From: CAZIVO01 sp964542765
Lineage (GTDB): Bacteria; Planctomycetota; UBA1135; UBA2386
Length of the DNA stretch: 16,434 nucleotides
Assembly: GCA_964542765.1 (NCBI GenBank)
Contig: CAZIVO010000083.1
Coordinates: 1-16,434, forward strand
Direction of reading: 5' to 3'
Position 1 is the first letter of the stretch. Every line of letters begins with the position of its first letter. The translations under genes were made by a program, and so were the position numbers. The notes below the pieces were generated by a model, which ran no database searches, was not told the DNA's origin, and saw only the letters and a list, made by a program, of their open reading frames with translations. Below, piece by piece: positions 5,853-13,418 of the stretch.

Positions 5853-8800
5853 TTGAAACCTCGAAAGATTCTCATCCTGTTCGTGTGCTTCATCGCTGCT
5901 CTGACCATTTCAACCTACGTCATCATGGCCCATACAGGAGCCAGTCGACTCCTCGCGCGCAGAGCACTCGCCGACTTTATCCACGGCAACTTCGAACTGA
6001 GCGATGCGACCTTTGACCCGACAACCGGTCGCGCGACCCTGACCGACTTTCAACTCTCTCATCCACAAAGCGGAAGAGAGCCCCTCCTCCTGGTGGAACA
6101 TGCGGCAGTCGGTATCAACACGAATCCACTCGGCCAAGAAAGCCGCGTGCGTCACGTCGACATCCGTAACCTGCAACTGAATCTCGATCTCGTTCGGGAC
6201 AAGACTCTGAATCTCGACCAGATCATCCGCTCACCACAATCGGAAGGCAAAAGCTCGGCGGCTTACCCAACGATCAGCATCTCCCATTCCCGGGTGATAC
6301 TCCGCTTCGCCAAGGAGGCCAAGCCTCTGGATTTCTCGGCCGTTGATCTGGCTCTCTTCCCCGAGGAACCCGGCAGCGCACGCATGATTCTCTCAGGCAC
6401 GATGCGCAGTCGAGAAGGGTATGTGCTGGCGGTATCGGGGAGTGCAGATCTCGACAAGCGAACCTTTCGCGCGCGGATGACAACAACGGACGTCGAACTT
6501 ATCCCCAAACTTGCGCGCGACTACAGTCCGTCTCTCGCTGATTATCTTCAAAGCGCGCGCTTCTCCGGACAGGCATCGAAGATCTCGTTCTGGATCGAAT
6601 ATCCAGGGGGAGCTGAAGGGCAAATAACAGCCGGTGTCACGGCCGATGTAACCCAACTCACCTGTGCCATTCCCGAACTTCCTTATCCGCTGCATAGCGC
6701 ACAAGGAAGCGTCGCAGCGTCCACCACCAACAACGGCGCCGTCCAGTTCCAGTTGCGAGACGATGTCGGGGAGCGATCGCTCGATATCCGCGGAGATTTC
6801 CTTGAATGTGCCTCGGAGTCGCCACAGGCGACTGTCCGAATCTCTGGAAAAAACATCGAGGTCGATGAAACACTCGCCCGGGCACTACACGAACAACCGC
6901 GGGGGCGTCAGGTGTGGGACGCATTCGATCCGACAGCCGGTCACGTAGATGTCGAGATCCAGATCGACAATGAGCAGGGCCTGAAAAACCCACAGTTGTC
7001 GTTGGACCTGACGTTGCGCGGAGTGAGGACTTCATTTCATGGCTTCGCATCACAAAATCTCCAGCGCAAGATCGGCTTTCCCTATCCGATTGAGATCGAG
7101 GGAAAAGTCCAGCTACGCCCAGGACGCCTCCATCTACACGACCTGAAAGCTACGCGACGCGACGGTGCTCGCATGACAATCCGCGGATCCGTGGTCGGCA
7201 GCGCACCAGAAACCCCGGGCGTCAGCCTCGAAATTGCTGCCGAAAACGTACTGTTCTCTGAGGATCTGCAAAATGCTCTGGCCGCATTCAGCCCTGCGGG
7301 ACACACGGTCTATCGTGACTACCAGCCTGAAGGTCGAATCAACCTGAACGCCAAGCTCAACCGCCCGAAAGGATCCTCTGAGACGAGCTATGACATCGTC
7401 ATTCGGCCGCAAACATGCAGCGCATCTTTTTCTGAATTCCCATATCGAATCCACGATCTGCAGGGACTGGTCAGAGTCACGGATTCGGGTTCCACCGTCG
7501 ATCTGAAGGGCCACCACGCTGAAACAACCGTCTCCATGAAGAGTCGGCTCGCTGCAGCACCCAACAGCGGCGCACTCCGAAACGAGATCTGGCTGGAAGC
7601 CAAGGGGATACCTCTCGACAAGGACATCCGGCTGGCAACAACGAAGCTGGGACTGGACAAGATCTGGGCGACTCTAGCACCCACTGGCCAGGCGGACTGC
7701 CGGATGACCATGTGGCATGTCCAAGGGGATAAAGCACCTCACTACGATCTGTCCATCGACTTTCGCAACGGCACCGCCCGCTTCGACAGATTCCCCCTGC
7801 CAATCCACGATTTGCGTGGTCAGATCGCCATTCACGGCAATCCCACCATGTGGCGCGTCGACATCGGCATGCTCCGCGGCGGGATCGAGAATGGGCCAAA
7901 CTCCAAGCCGGCATCGATCCTGGTGAACGGCAGCATCATCAAGGAGGGAGATCGTAGATCGGAGGATCTGACCGCGATTGCCCAAGGCCTTGAACTCAAC
8001 AGCCGCCTGGCAAAAGCGCTCGATCATGGGGATCTCTTCGGGCAAGAAGCATGGGATGTCCTGGCTCCATCAGGATCGGTCGACATCGTGATCCTCGATC
8101 GCAAACGTATGGAAGACCCAGAAGCCGAACTCCGGCTCCGCCTTCGCCTGGTCGATGTCACATCTCTAGCTTCAATTCTGCCAGCACCAGCAACAAGACT
8201 GATGGGCGAGGTCACGGTCGAGGACGGCAAGGCGAAGTTCAGCGAAATCACCGGGTTTCTCGGCGAAACCGAAGTCATCTGCAGGTCGGGATCGATCAAG
8301 CACGAAGGAGGATTTTCGGAGATCAAGGCCACGATCAATGCAGAGAACCTCCCTGTGGACGACAAGTTGGGGAATCTCATGACCGGACCGATGCGCTCCG
8401 TCTACCTCGATCGAAAGATGCAAGGAGCCGTGGCCATCAAGAACCTGGAGTTCGCCTATCGCTTCCCCGACGAGGGAGAGGATTTCGAGGTCAACATCCA
8501 AGGGGAACTCATCGCCAAGAACCTGAGCATGGATCTGGCCGTTCCGATCACGAACCTCAACGGTTACTGGAAAGATATAAGCGCCCACTTCACACCAGCG
8601 GGTGGACCTGTCACCGGACGCCTCGATGACGTCTCCTGCACCGTCCTCGGACATCATGCTGGCAGCATCTTCGCCGATTTCCGCGCTGACCCGGGCAAGA
8701 TCTCCTTCGACATCAAGGACCTGCGACTCCACGGAGGCCATGTCAAGACCTCGAAGCCCAAGCCCGGCGAAGAGCTCAAGCCGGCCATCACCTACAACAT

Positions 8801-9410
8801 CAAAGATAGCGATGGCGGACCCAGCGATAGTGGCGAACTCAACCTGAGCCTGGAGTGGTCTGACATGGGCTTGAGGGAATTCCTGCACGCCTGTGGTCAA
8901 ACGCCACAGGAACTCCGGGGGACCATGTCGGGTGGACTGACCTTGACCATCCCCCCGGAAAACAGCTTGGTCAACCTGGCGGGCAGGGGGAATTTAAAGA
9001 TCCAAAAGGGAAACCTTGGTCTGGTGCCCATGTTCTCGGCCATCTACGACTTCCTCGCGCCCAAGAAACGCCCACGATTCACCGGAGCAGATGTCGCGCT
9101 CGAATTCGGCAAAGGAAACATCGACATCCAGAAACTCGAGATCACATCCCCCCTGGTCACCGTGACTGGTAAGGGAGGGGTGAGTATGGACGGCTACGTG
9201 GACATGGTCATGTCCTTTCCCAGCATGCTCGGTTCCTCACCGGACTGGCTCGTCCTGCCAACGTTCTGGCGCATACTGACCGATCAGGTTGTGCGCTTCC
9301 ACATCTTTGGCTGGCCTCACGATCTACGAACTCGCCCGCGATGGCTCTGGCAAGGGAAGCCAAACCGCCCATCGATCCACCCCATCGCCCCAAGGAGAAA
9401 GGGAGCATGA
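5853..9410 (+). CDS. large AsmA-like envelope protein with tandem repeats
   Basis: This 1185-aa protein starts at TTG behind a strong AAGGGAG site. Residues 5-25 form an N-terminal membrane anchor (ILILFVCFIAALTISTYVIM), followed by a periplasmic AsmA-type N-terminal region with FELSDATFDP and 'VDIRNLQLNLDL' strands. From about residue 270 to 890 there are four to five divergent repeats of about 120-130 aa. Each has a helix of the type 'D..L..AL', then W/Y...P.G.(V/I), then beta strands ending in FPYRIHDLQG-like turns (copies near 280, 410, 527 and 644). The C-terminus (from about 1044, GRGNLKIQKGNLGLVPMFSA) is the conserved AsmA-family end. AsmA, YhdP and TamB relatives form long beta-grooves thought to carry phospholipids to the outer membrane; that role here is inferred. 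Its stop overlaps manC (ATGA). It might also be assigned to a TamB or DUF3971 subgroup; which one I cannot say. Confidence 0.85.
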   Translation: MKPRKILILFVCFIAALTISTYVIMAHTGASRLLARRALADFIHGNFELSDATFDPTTGRATLTDFQLSHPQSGREPLLLVEHAAVGINTNPLGQESRVRHVDIRNLQLNLDLVRDKTLNLDQIIRSPQSEGKSSAAYPTISISHSRVILRFAKEAKPLDFSAVDLALFPEEPGSARMILSGTMRSREGYVLAVSGSADLDKRTFRARMTTTDVELIPKLARDYSPSLADYLQSARFSGQASKISFWIEYPGGAEGQITAGVTADVTQLTCAIPELPYPLHSAQGSVAASTTNNGAVQFQLRDDVGERSLDIRGDFLECASESPQATVRISGKNIEVDETLARALHEQPRGRQVWDAFDPTAGHVDVEIQIDNEQGLKNPQLSLDLTLRGVRTSFHGFASQNLQRKIGFPYPIEIEGKVQLRPGRLHLHDLKATRRDGARMTIRGSVVGSAPETPGVSLEIAAENVLFSEDLQNALAAFSPAGHTVYRDYQPEGRINLNAKLNRPKGSSETSYDIVIRPQTCSASFSEFPYRIHDLQGLVRVTDSGSTVDLKGHHAETTVSMKSRLAAAPNSGALRNEIWLEAKGIPLDKDIRLATTKLGLDKIWATLAPTGQADCRMTMWHVQGDKAPHYDLSIDFRNGTARFDRFPLPIHDLRGQIAIHGNPTMWRVDIGMLRGGIENGPNSKPASILVNGSIIKEGDRRSEDLTAIAQGLELNSRLAKALDHGDLFGQEAWDVLAPSGSVDIVILDRKRMEDPEAELRLRLRLVDVTSLASILPAPATRLMGEVTVEDGKAKFSEITGFLGETEVICRSGSIKHEGGFSEIKATINAENLPVDDKLGNLMTGPMRSVYLDRKMQGAVAIKNLEFAYRFPDEGEDFEVNIQGELIAKNLSMDLAVPITNLNGYWKDISAHFTPAGGPVTGRLDDVSCTVLGHHAGSIFADFRADPGKISFDIKDLRLHGGHVKTSKPKPGEELKPAITYNIKDSDGGPSDSGELNLSLEWSDMGLREFLHACGQTPQELRGTMSGGLTLTIPPENSLVNLAGRGNLKIQKGNLGLVPMFSAIYDFLAPKKRPRFTGADVALEFGKGNIDIQKLEITSPLVTVTGKGGVSMDGYVDMVMSFPSMLGSSPDWLVLPTFWRILTDQVVRFHIFGWPHDLRTRPRWLWQGKPNRPSIHPIAPRRKGA

Positions 9411-10495
9411 ACGACCTGCATGCCGTCATCATGGCCGGTGGATCAGGGCAGCGCTTCTGGCCGGCGAGTCGACAAAGTCGGCCAAAGCAATTCCTGCCTC
9501 TGGCTCACGGCAAAGCCTTGCTCACTGCCGCCGTCGACCGCGCCATCGCTGTAGCCGGTGAAGAGCGAACCTGGATCGTTATCGACGCCGAGCAAGCAAA
9601 ACGAATTCACGAAGTTGTCGAAAACTTCTCCAAAGAACGCGTCATCATTGAGCCTGAAGGGCGAAACACCGCATCGTGCGTGGCGCTAGCAACAGCTTGG
9701 ATCGACTCCTTGCATCCAGGCTCCACGCTTGCATTCCTGCCAGCTGACCATCTGATCGAACCGATCGAGTCATTCCGGCAGATGATCGAACGCAGCCTGG
9801 CGATCGTCAAAGACAACGAGACCATCGCGATCTTCGGAATCGAACCTACAAGGCCTTCGACCCAGTATGGTTATGCCAAGTGTGCCGAACTCCTCGATGA
9901 CCTCACTCCCCCGGCCTATCACGTCGAGCAGTTCATCGAAAAGCCCGATCACGAAACCGCCGAGCAACTCCTCGATACCGGAACAGTCCTGTGGAACAGC
10001 GGCATCTTCGTCGCCACCACGATCGGCTTGCTGTCCGCGATGGATGCACATGCTCCCAAACTCGCAGACTGCACACGCAAGATGCGAAAATCGGCCCTCG
10101 AAGGTGATACCGAAGCCCTGGCAACCGCCTTTCGTGAAATGCCGCGCAGCAGCATCGATACCGAGCTCGTGGAAAAGGCATCAAGAATCATTGCCATCCG
10201 CGCAGATGTCCTCTGGGAAGATCTCGGTTCCTTCCTGACGCTCAAATCAGTTTCCCCGCCCGACCCAGACGGTAACGTGGTCTTCCTTCGCTCCGCGGCC
10301 GGCGCCTTCCTGGAAGATTCCCACAACTGCGTGATCTACGGCGAGGGGCCACGCCAGACAGTCCTGTTTGGAGTCGATGACCTCATCATCGCCTCCATCG
10401 GCGAGATCACCATGATCTGCCCCAAGGACCGAGCTCATGAAATAGGCCATCTGGTGGCGAGGCTGAGAGAAGAGGGCCATGAGGACCTGCTGTGA
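9407..10495 (+). CDS. manC: mannose-1-phosphate guanylyltransferase
   Basis: This 362-aa nucleotidyltransferase makes GDP-mannose from GTP and mannose-1-P for mannosylated or fucosylated surface glycans. The motifs are GGSGQRFWP (11-19) with PKQFL (26-30), EPEGRNTA (82-89), LPADH (111-115), YGY (154-156), FIEKP (176-180) and WNSGIF (196-201). The isomerase domain of bifunctional type II PMI-GMP proteins is absent, so it is a single-function enzyme. The frame opens at 9341, but the ATG at 9407 is preferred. It overlaps the AsmA-like stop (ATGA), has AAGGAG/GGGAG upstream, and places the nucleotide loop at the usual distance from the N-terminus. Its stop overlaps the ruvX start (GTGA). Confidence 0.95.
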   Translation: MNDLHAVIMAGGSGQRFWPASRQSRPKQFLPLAHGKALLTAAVDRAIAVAGEERTWIVIDAEQAKRIHEVVENFSKERVIIEPEGRNTASCVALATAWIDSLHPGSTLAFLPADHLIEPIESFRQMIERSLAIVKDNETIAIFGIEPTRPSTQYGYAKCAELLDDLTPPAYHVEQFIEKPDHETAEQLLDTGTVLWNSGIFVATTIGLLSAMDAHAPKLADCTRKMRKSALEGDTEALATAFREMPRSSIDTELVEKASRIIAIRADVLWEDLGSFLTLKSVSPPDPDGNVVFLRSAAGAFLEDSHNCVIYGEGPRQTVLFGVDDLIIASIGEITMICPKDRAHEIGHLVARLREEGHEDLL

Positions 10496-10917
10496 GCGGC
10501 CACCGACGACGGATTCTGGCGGTCGATTTCGGTGATCGTCGAACCGGAGTAGCAACCACTGATCACACTGGCGCCGTGGTCCTGCCTTTACCTGTCATCC
10601 TCGCCAGCGCCGACGATGAATGTGCCCGCAGCATCATCGCCCTGGCGACCGAGCGCGAAACAGAGATCATTGTCGTCGGTCTACCACTCGATCGAGACGG
10701 CGATATCGGGCCGCGAGCAAAGCGCACGCTGAAATTCGTGAAGACCCTGGAGAAGCTAGCTCCGTGCGAGGTGGTCACCGTCGACGAAACCCACACAACC
10801 GATGAGGCGCACGAGCGCCTGAAGCGCGGGGGGCTGAAAGCCGCTCAACGCAAAAAGATTGCCGACAGTGTTGCCGCCATCGTGATCCTCGAGCGCTACC
10901 AATCCTCTCCGGCATGA
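10492..10917 (+). CDS. ruvX: RuvX/YqgF-family putative nuclease (pre-16S rRNA processing or Holliday junction resolvase-like)
   Basis: This 141-aa RNase H-fold protein has the family landmarks: ILAVDFGDRRTGVA (8-21, catalytic Asp12), IIVVGLPLDRDG (59-70), VDETHTTDEAHERL (97-110) and the C-terminal ADSVAAIVILERY (124-136) with the metal-site Asp126. YqgF is essential in Escherichia coli and acts in maturation of the 16S rRNA 5' end; resolvase-like activity has been reported for relatives. The third motif reads DETHTT where DERxTT is usual, a mild deviation. The start is GTG 10492, overlapping the manC stop, with GAGG 8 nt upstream. It is the last convincing gene of this plus-strand operon. Confidence 0.92.
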   Translation: MSGHRRRILAVDFGDRRTGVATTDHTGAVVLPLPVILASADDECARSIIALATERETEIIVVGLPLDRDGDIGPRAKRTLKFVKTLEKLAPCEVVTVDETHTTDEAHERLKRGGLKAAQRKKIADSVAAIVILERYQSSPA

Positions 10918-11004
10918 CCGAATGGATCTTCTTCCACAATCCGGCTGCCTGTAGTGCGCCGCTGAGCTTGGGGGTCGAGAACCTGAATGCGAGACGGGTC
11001 TTGT

Positions 11005-11295
11005 CTACAGGTCGGAAGGAATCGCCAGGGGTCGACGTCCACGCCTGGACGAGAGCGCAAGCCCGACAAGCCCGGTCCCTACCAGCAACAAGGTGGCAGG
11101 CTCCGGCACCGGATTGCCACTCGGTTCCTCCCTCTCACCATCGGCCTGCTCGGCGCTGGGCGGTTTCGCAACATCCTGCGGGAGGGCAGAATCCTGATAG
11201 CTGACAATGCTTGATTCGAGCGAAATGGCATCCACTTCTGGCAGTGGTTCCAGAGGTGAATAGGCCAAGAGCAAGATGATGCTCAGATGCAGCAC
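11005..11295 (-). CDS. small putative PEP-CTERM exported protein
   Basis: The 96-aa product is read from GTG 11295, which has AAGAGG 5 nt upstream. Residues 2-13 are hydrophobic (LHLSIILLLAYS) and could act as a signal segment. Residues 14-60 are acidic and Pro/Ser-rich. Then comes NPVPEPATLLLVGTGLVGLA (61-80) with a basic RRGRR cluster at 84-88. That is the PEP-CTERM tripartite tail: Val-Pro-Glu-Pro, a membrane helix and arginines, processed by exosortase in EPS-forming Gram-negatives. The 8-residue tail after RRGRR is slightly longer than typical. The same frame stays open far upstream, but that part lies over rnpB and is not protein-coding. It could be a very small surface protein or the remnant of a longer one; no other domain is recognisable. 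The tail is convincing, the gene boundaries less so. Confidence 0.6.
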   Translation of the reverse strand: MLHLSIILLLAYSPLEPLPEVDAISLESSIVSYQDSALPQDVAKPPSAEQADGEREEPSGNPVPEPATLLLVGTGLVGLALSSRRGRRPLAIPSDL

Positions 11296-11327
11296 GGCGG
11301 CCTCTTGTTGGTTAATCCCAGATGGTT

Positions 11328-11351
11328 GAGGTGTGAGGAGTGAGGTGTGAG
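11328..11351. repeat. 10-bp direct repeat, period 14
   Basis: GAGGTGTGAG occurs at 11328-11337 and 11342-11351, separated by GAGT. It lies about 35 nt upstream of the minus-strand PEP-CTERM start and in the upstream region of rnpB. It could be a regulator-binding pair or simple-sequence drift; only the repeat itself is certain. Confidence 0.5.
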
Positions 11352-11375
11352 CGTTGGCAGGGATTACGCCCGAGC

Positions 11376-11403
11376 GGTGGGAAGTACCTAAGAGTACCCC
11401 ACC
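11376..11403. repeat. inverted repeat upstream of rnpB
   Basis: GGTGGG-aa-GTAC (11376-11387) pairs with GTAC-CCCACC (11394-11403), a 10-bp stem with a 2-nt bulge and a 6-nt loop. No T-run follows on either strand, so a standard terminator is unlikely. It sits between the divergent PEP-CTERM gene and rnpB. Confidence 0.55.
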
Positions 11404-11454
11404 ATGGCAACAAGGCAACCCCCACCACTTCGACCAAGACTTGCGGTTCACCGC

Positions 11455-11460
11455 TATACG
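11455..11460 (+). promoter_or_regulatory. possible -10 box for rnpB
   Basis: TATACG lies at the right distance for transcription to begin close to the P1 helix at 11478. No convincing -35 hexamer is found at 16-18 nt upstream (GACCAA there). Weak support. Confidence 0.3.
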
Positions 11461-11477
11461 GGGGTAATCTGACCCCT

Positions 11478-11858
11478 GTCCGGTCCCCGGGTGACCGCCG
11501 GCAGGCAAACAACGCCTGCGGGAGGAAAGTCCGGGCTCCACAGGGCAGGGTGGTGGGTAACGCCCACCGATCGAGAGACCAGGGAAAGTGCCACAGAAAT
11601 AACACCGCCGGCCGGCCAGATCATCTGGCGACGGTAAGGGTGAAATGGTGAGGTAAGAGCTCACCGCAGAGCGGGAAACCGCGCTGGCAAGGCAAACCCC
11701 ACCCGGAGAAAGACTGAATAGGAGAGTCGCGCTGCCCGCGCCCAGGCTCTCGGGTAGGTCGTTGGAGGGTGTCTGCGAGGACACCCCTAGAGAAATGGTC
11801 ACCGCTGCCATGTTGCAGCACCAGAACCCGGCTTACGGGGATCGGACTTCTTTCACCT
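11478..11858 (+). ncRNA. rnpB: RNase P RNA, bacterial type A
   Basis: This is the catalytic RNA of ribonuclease P, which removes 5' leaders from pre-tRNAs. Conserved elements in order are GAGGAAAGTCC (11522-11532, P4 5' strand and CRI), the adjoining GGGCTCCACAGGGCAGGGTG, TAAGGGTGAAA (11635-11645), the GGTGAGGTAAGAGCTCACC hairpin (11647-11665), CCACCCGGAG, and the 3' block CAGAACCCGGCTTAC (11822-11836). The ends are set by helix P1: GTCCGGTCCCCG (11478-11489) pairs with CGGGGATCGGAC (11836-11847) with one G-U pair, followed by the TTTCACCT-type tail as in Escherichia coli. Length is about 380 nt, normal for type A. Two points differ from the E. coli sequence: the L15 region reads AATAGGAGAG without the GGU that pairs with tRNA CCA, and the base before CAGAACCC is C rather than A. 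Exact ends are uncertain by a few bases. Confidence 0.96.
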
Positions 11859-11871
11859 CTGTTGGCGGCTA

Positions 11872-11934
11872 CCACACGGTGTGGGCGATCGACACCAGCC
11901 TCGGTGCGATGGTGGTTACACGCCCACCGTGTTC
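11872..11934. repeat. nested, mutually exclusive inverted repeats downstream of rnpB
   Basis: CCACACGGTGTGG (11872-11884) is a 13-bp palindrome. Its right part can alternatively pair with CGCCCACCGTGTTC (11921-11934) through CACGGTG and GGCG, enclosing an ACCA...TGGT inner stem. It lies between the converging rnpB and LPS-kinase-like genes, where a bidirectional terminator is expected, but there is no clear T-tract. The rest of 11859-12040 holds no convincing gene. Confidence 0.45.
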
Positions 11935-12040
11935 TCCTTCGCCGTAGCACCTCGGCACAGCCGGGAACCTCGCTCTCTCGGCGATGACAGCGCCGATATC
12001 CCCCATCGGATGGGACAGGTTGCGCCGGTGCCGGATAAGG

Positions 12041-12760
12041 CTAACCGTATCGGGGTTTATGAGCCCGGATCCTGGCCGCCTTGGCAAGGATCGCACGGGC
12101 ATCGGCCTTCCATCCGGAATCCAGACCGCCACGATAGGACCGAAAACATCGCAACAAAGAAACCTTGGAGAAACCGCCGGGCAAGGATGAAGCCAAACCC
12201 GCCAGGTCTTTGATGATCCAGCGGCGATGACGCCAGCGCGGACGGAAAACCCTCTCGACATCGATGAACCAGGGTTCGCTTTCACCACTCAGTTCGGTCA
12301 CGAAGAGGTGATCCCAGTAGAGATCCCTGAACACCAGACCCTGACCGTGCAGCCTTCGCACCATGGGAGCGACGACTTCGATGCAGTAGTCCTCGGCTTG
12401 ACGCATGGCGAAGGGGTCATGACGAACCTGCGACAGGAAGGCTCCCATGGGCCGGCCAGGCACAGCCGAGCATGCCACCATGCTGGCACCATCGCATTCC
12501 GCAATGCAAACCCGCGACGGCACCTTGAAACCGCGGCGAGCAAGGTCTGCAAGCCAGAACCACTCCCGCTGCGCACCACGGCCCAAACGCCACTTTCGAA
12601 AAACAAAGTCTCCGTCCGGCCCCATGAACATCGTCACACGCCGACGCGGTGTACAACGAACCGTACGGCCACGCGAATCGAGGATCGCATCTTTGGCCTC
12701 CCGATAATCGAGCCGGTCGATGAGTTCAGAGGAGACCCCGGATTCCCAGCGAATCGTCAA
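12041..12760 (-). CDS. LPS-core kinase-like protein (WaaP/InaA family)
   Basis: The 239-aa product shows the small kinase-like fold used for phosphorylating LPS core heptose or Kdo. Visible motifs are FVFRKW with a candidate ATP lysine (K56), LHGQGLVFRDLYWDHLFV (137-154) with catalytic-loop Asp146, and FIDVERV (165-171) with the metal-binding Asp167 in the place of DFG. The WIIKDLAGLASS segment (181-192) also matches this family. These are the InaA/WaaP hallmarks: H.(G/A).(V/F).RDL and (L/F)ID..R. It starts at TTG 12760 with GGAG about 10 nt upstream, and an in-frame TGA two codons before it excludes an earlier start. It is the last gene of the minus-strand LPS cluster, 51 nt after the nucleotidyltransferase gene. 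The sugar acceptor cannot be told from sequence. Confidence 0.82.
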   Translation of the reverse strand: MTIRWESGVSSELIDRLDYREAKDAILDSRGRTVRCTPRRRVTMFMGPDGDFVFRKWRLGRGAQREWFWLADLARRGFKVPSRVCIAECDGASMVACSAVPGRPMGAFLSQVRHDPFAMRQAEDYCIEVVAPMVRRLHGQGLVFRDLYWDHLFVTELSGESEPWFIDVERVFRPRWRHRRWIIKDLAGLASSLPGGFSKVSLLRCFRSYRGGLDSGWKADARAILAKAARIRAHKPRYG

Positions 12761-12811
12761 GGCTCAGATCTCCACTCTCCTAGCCATCGGCCAAACCGGC
12801 CAGCATCCCGG

Positions 12812-13324
12812 CTATCCGAACTTCTTCTTGCGAACGCGCTGGATGATCTTCGCGGTCGAATGGTTCTTCTTGTCACCAACAAAGACAGCCTTGATCCCAA
12901 GCTCCTTGACGGAACCCCGCTCAGGGATCGTTCGAGCACTGTAATCCGTGCCCTTGGCATAGAAGTCGGGACGTAGCAGTTGCAAGATCTCATCCGCTGT
13001 CTCCTCCGAGAAGCAGGTGACGTAATCAACCACCCAGAGAGCCGAGAGGAGTTCCATGCGCTCAGCCATCGGAATGATCGGGTGTCCCTTCCCCTTCACG
13101 CGTTCCGCAGACTTGTCACTGTTGACCGCAACGATGAGGTAATCCCCACGCGCGCGAGCATCTTCGAGAAAACGGACATGCCCAACATGAAGGAGATCGA
13201 AGACCCCGTTGGCCATTACGATCGTCTTACCCTGCGACTGCAATCCTTCGAGGATCGTACGCAGACCCGAACTGTCGGCAAAAACCTTGTCCTTTGACTG
13301 CACCTTACGTGGAACAACGACCAC
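12812..13324 (-). CDS. rfaE2: RfaE2-type nucleotidyltransferase (heptose-1-phosphate adenylyltransferase-like)
   Basis: This 170-aa member of the cytidylyltransferase-like superfamily has MANGVFDLLHVGHVRFLEDA (37-56) with the HxGH signature at 46-49, VAVNSD (66-71), P.AERMELLSAL (85-96), a YAKGTDY segment (122-128) and HSTAKII (155-161), the equivalent of the ISSTxI motif. This resembles the C-terminal domain of HldE, which transfers AMP to D-glycero-D-manno-heptose-1-P, so a full second copy of that activity sits next to the bifunctional enzyme. It starts at GTG 13324 behind GAGGAG. A different nucleotide or sugar phosphate is possible (glycerol-3-P cytidylyltransferases look similar), so the substrate is inferred. 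The extended N-terminal 30 residues are typical of stand-alone RfaE2. Confidence 0.87.
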   Translation of the reverse strand: MVVVPRKVQSKDKVFADSSGLRTILEGLQSQGKTIVMANGVFDLLHVGHVRFLEDARARGDYLIVAVNSDKSAERVKGKGHPIIPMAERMELLSALWVVDYVTCFSEETADEILQLLRPDFYAKGTDYSARTIPERGSVKELGIKAVFVGDKKNHSTAKIIQRVRKKKFG

Positions 13325-13418
13325 CGAATCTCCTCTCTAGAGTCAGAACGAACTTGAAGTCTGGAGGATAGCGAACCAAACGCCGTGTGGCGAGGACGCC
13401 CTTTCTCTTGTCTCGGAG

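Noticed and set aside
11376..11403. Hairpin considered as an intrinsic terminator
   Set aside because: No T-run follows the stem on either strand, so it was listed only as an inverted repeat.
11296..11811. Upstream extension of the PEP-CTERM frame to 268 codons
   Set aside because: Most of it is antisense to the conserved RNase P RNA, so its openness does not reflect protein coding. GTG 11295 with AAGAGG upstream is preferred.
11869..12288. 139-codon minus-strand frame overlapping the end of the LPS-kinase-like gene
   Set aside because: It overlaps the kinase-like gene in another frame. Its only unique part is the hairpin region after rnpB.
12227..12976. 249-codon plus-strand frame
   Set aside because: It is antisense to the WaaP/InaA-like kinase and part of the nucleotidyltransferase, both of which carry clear motifs.
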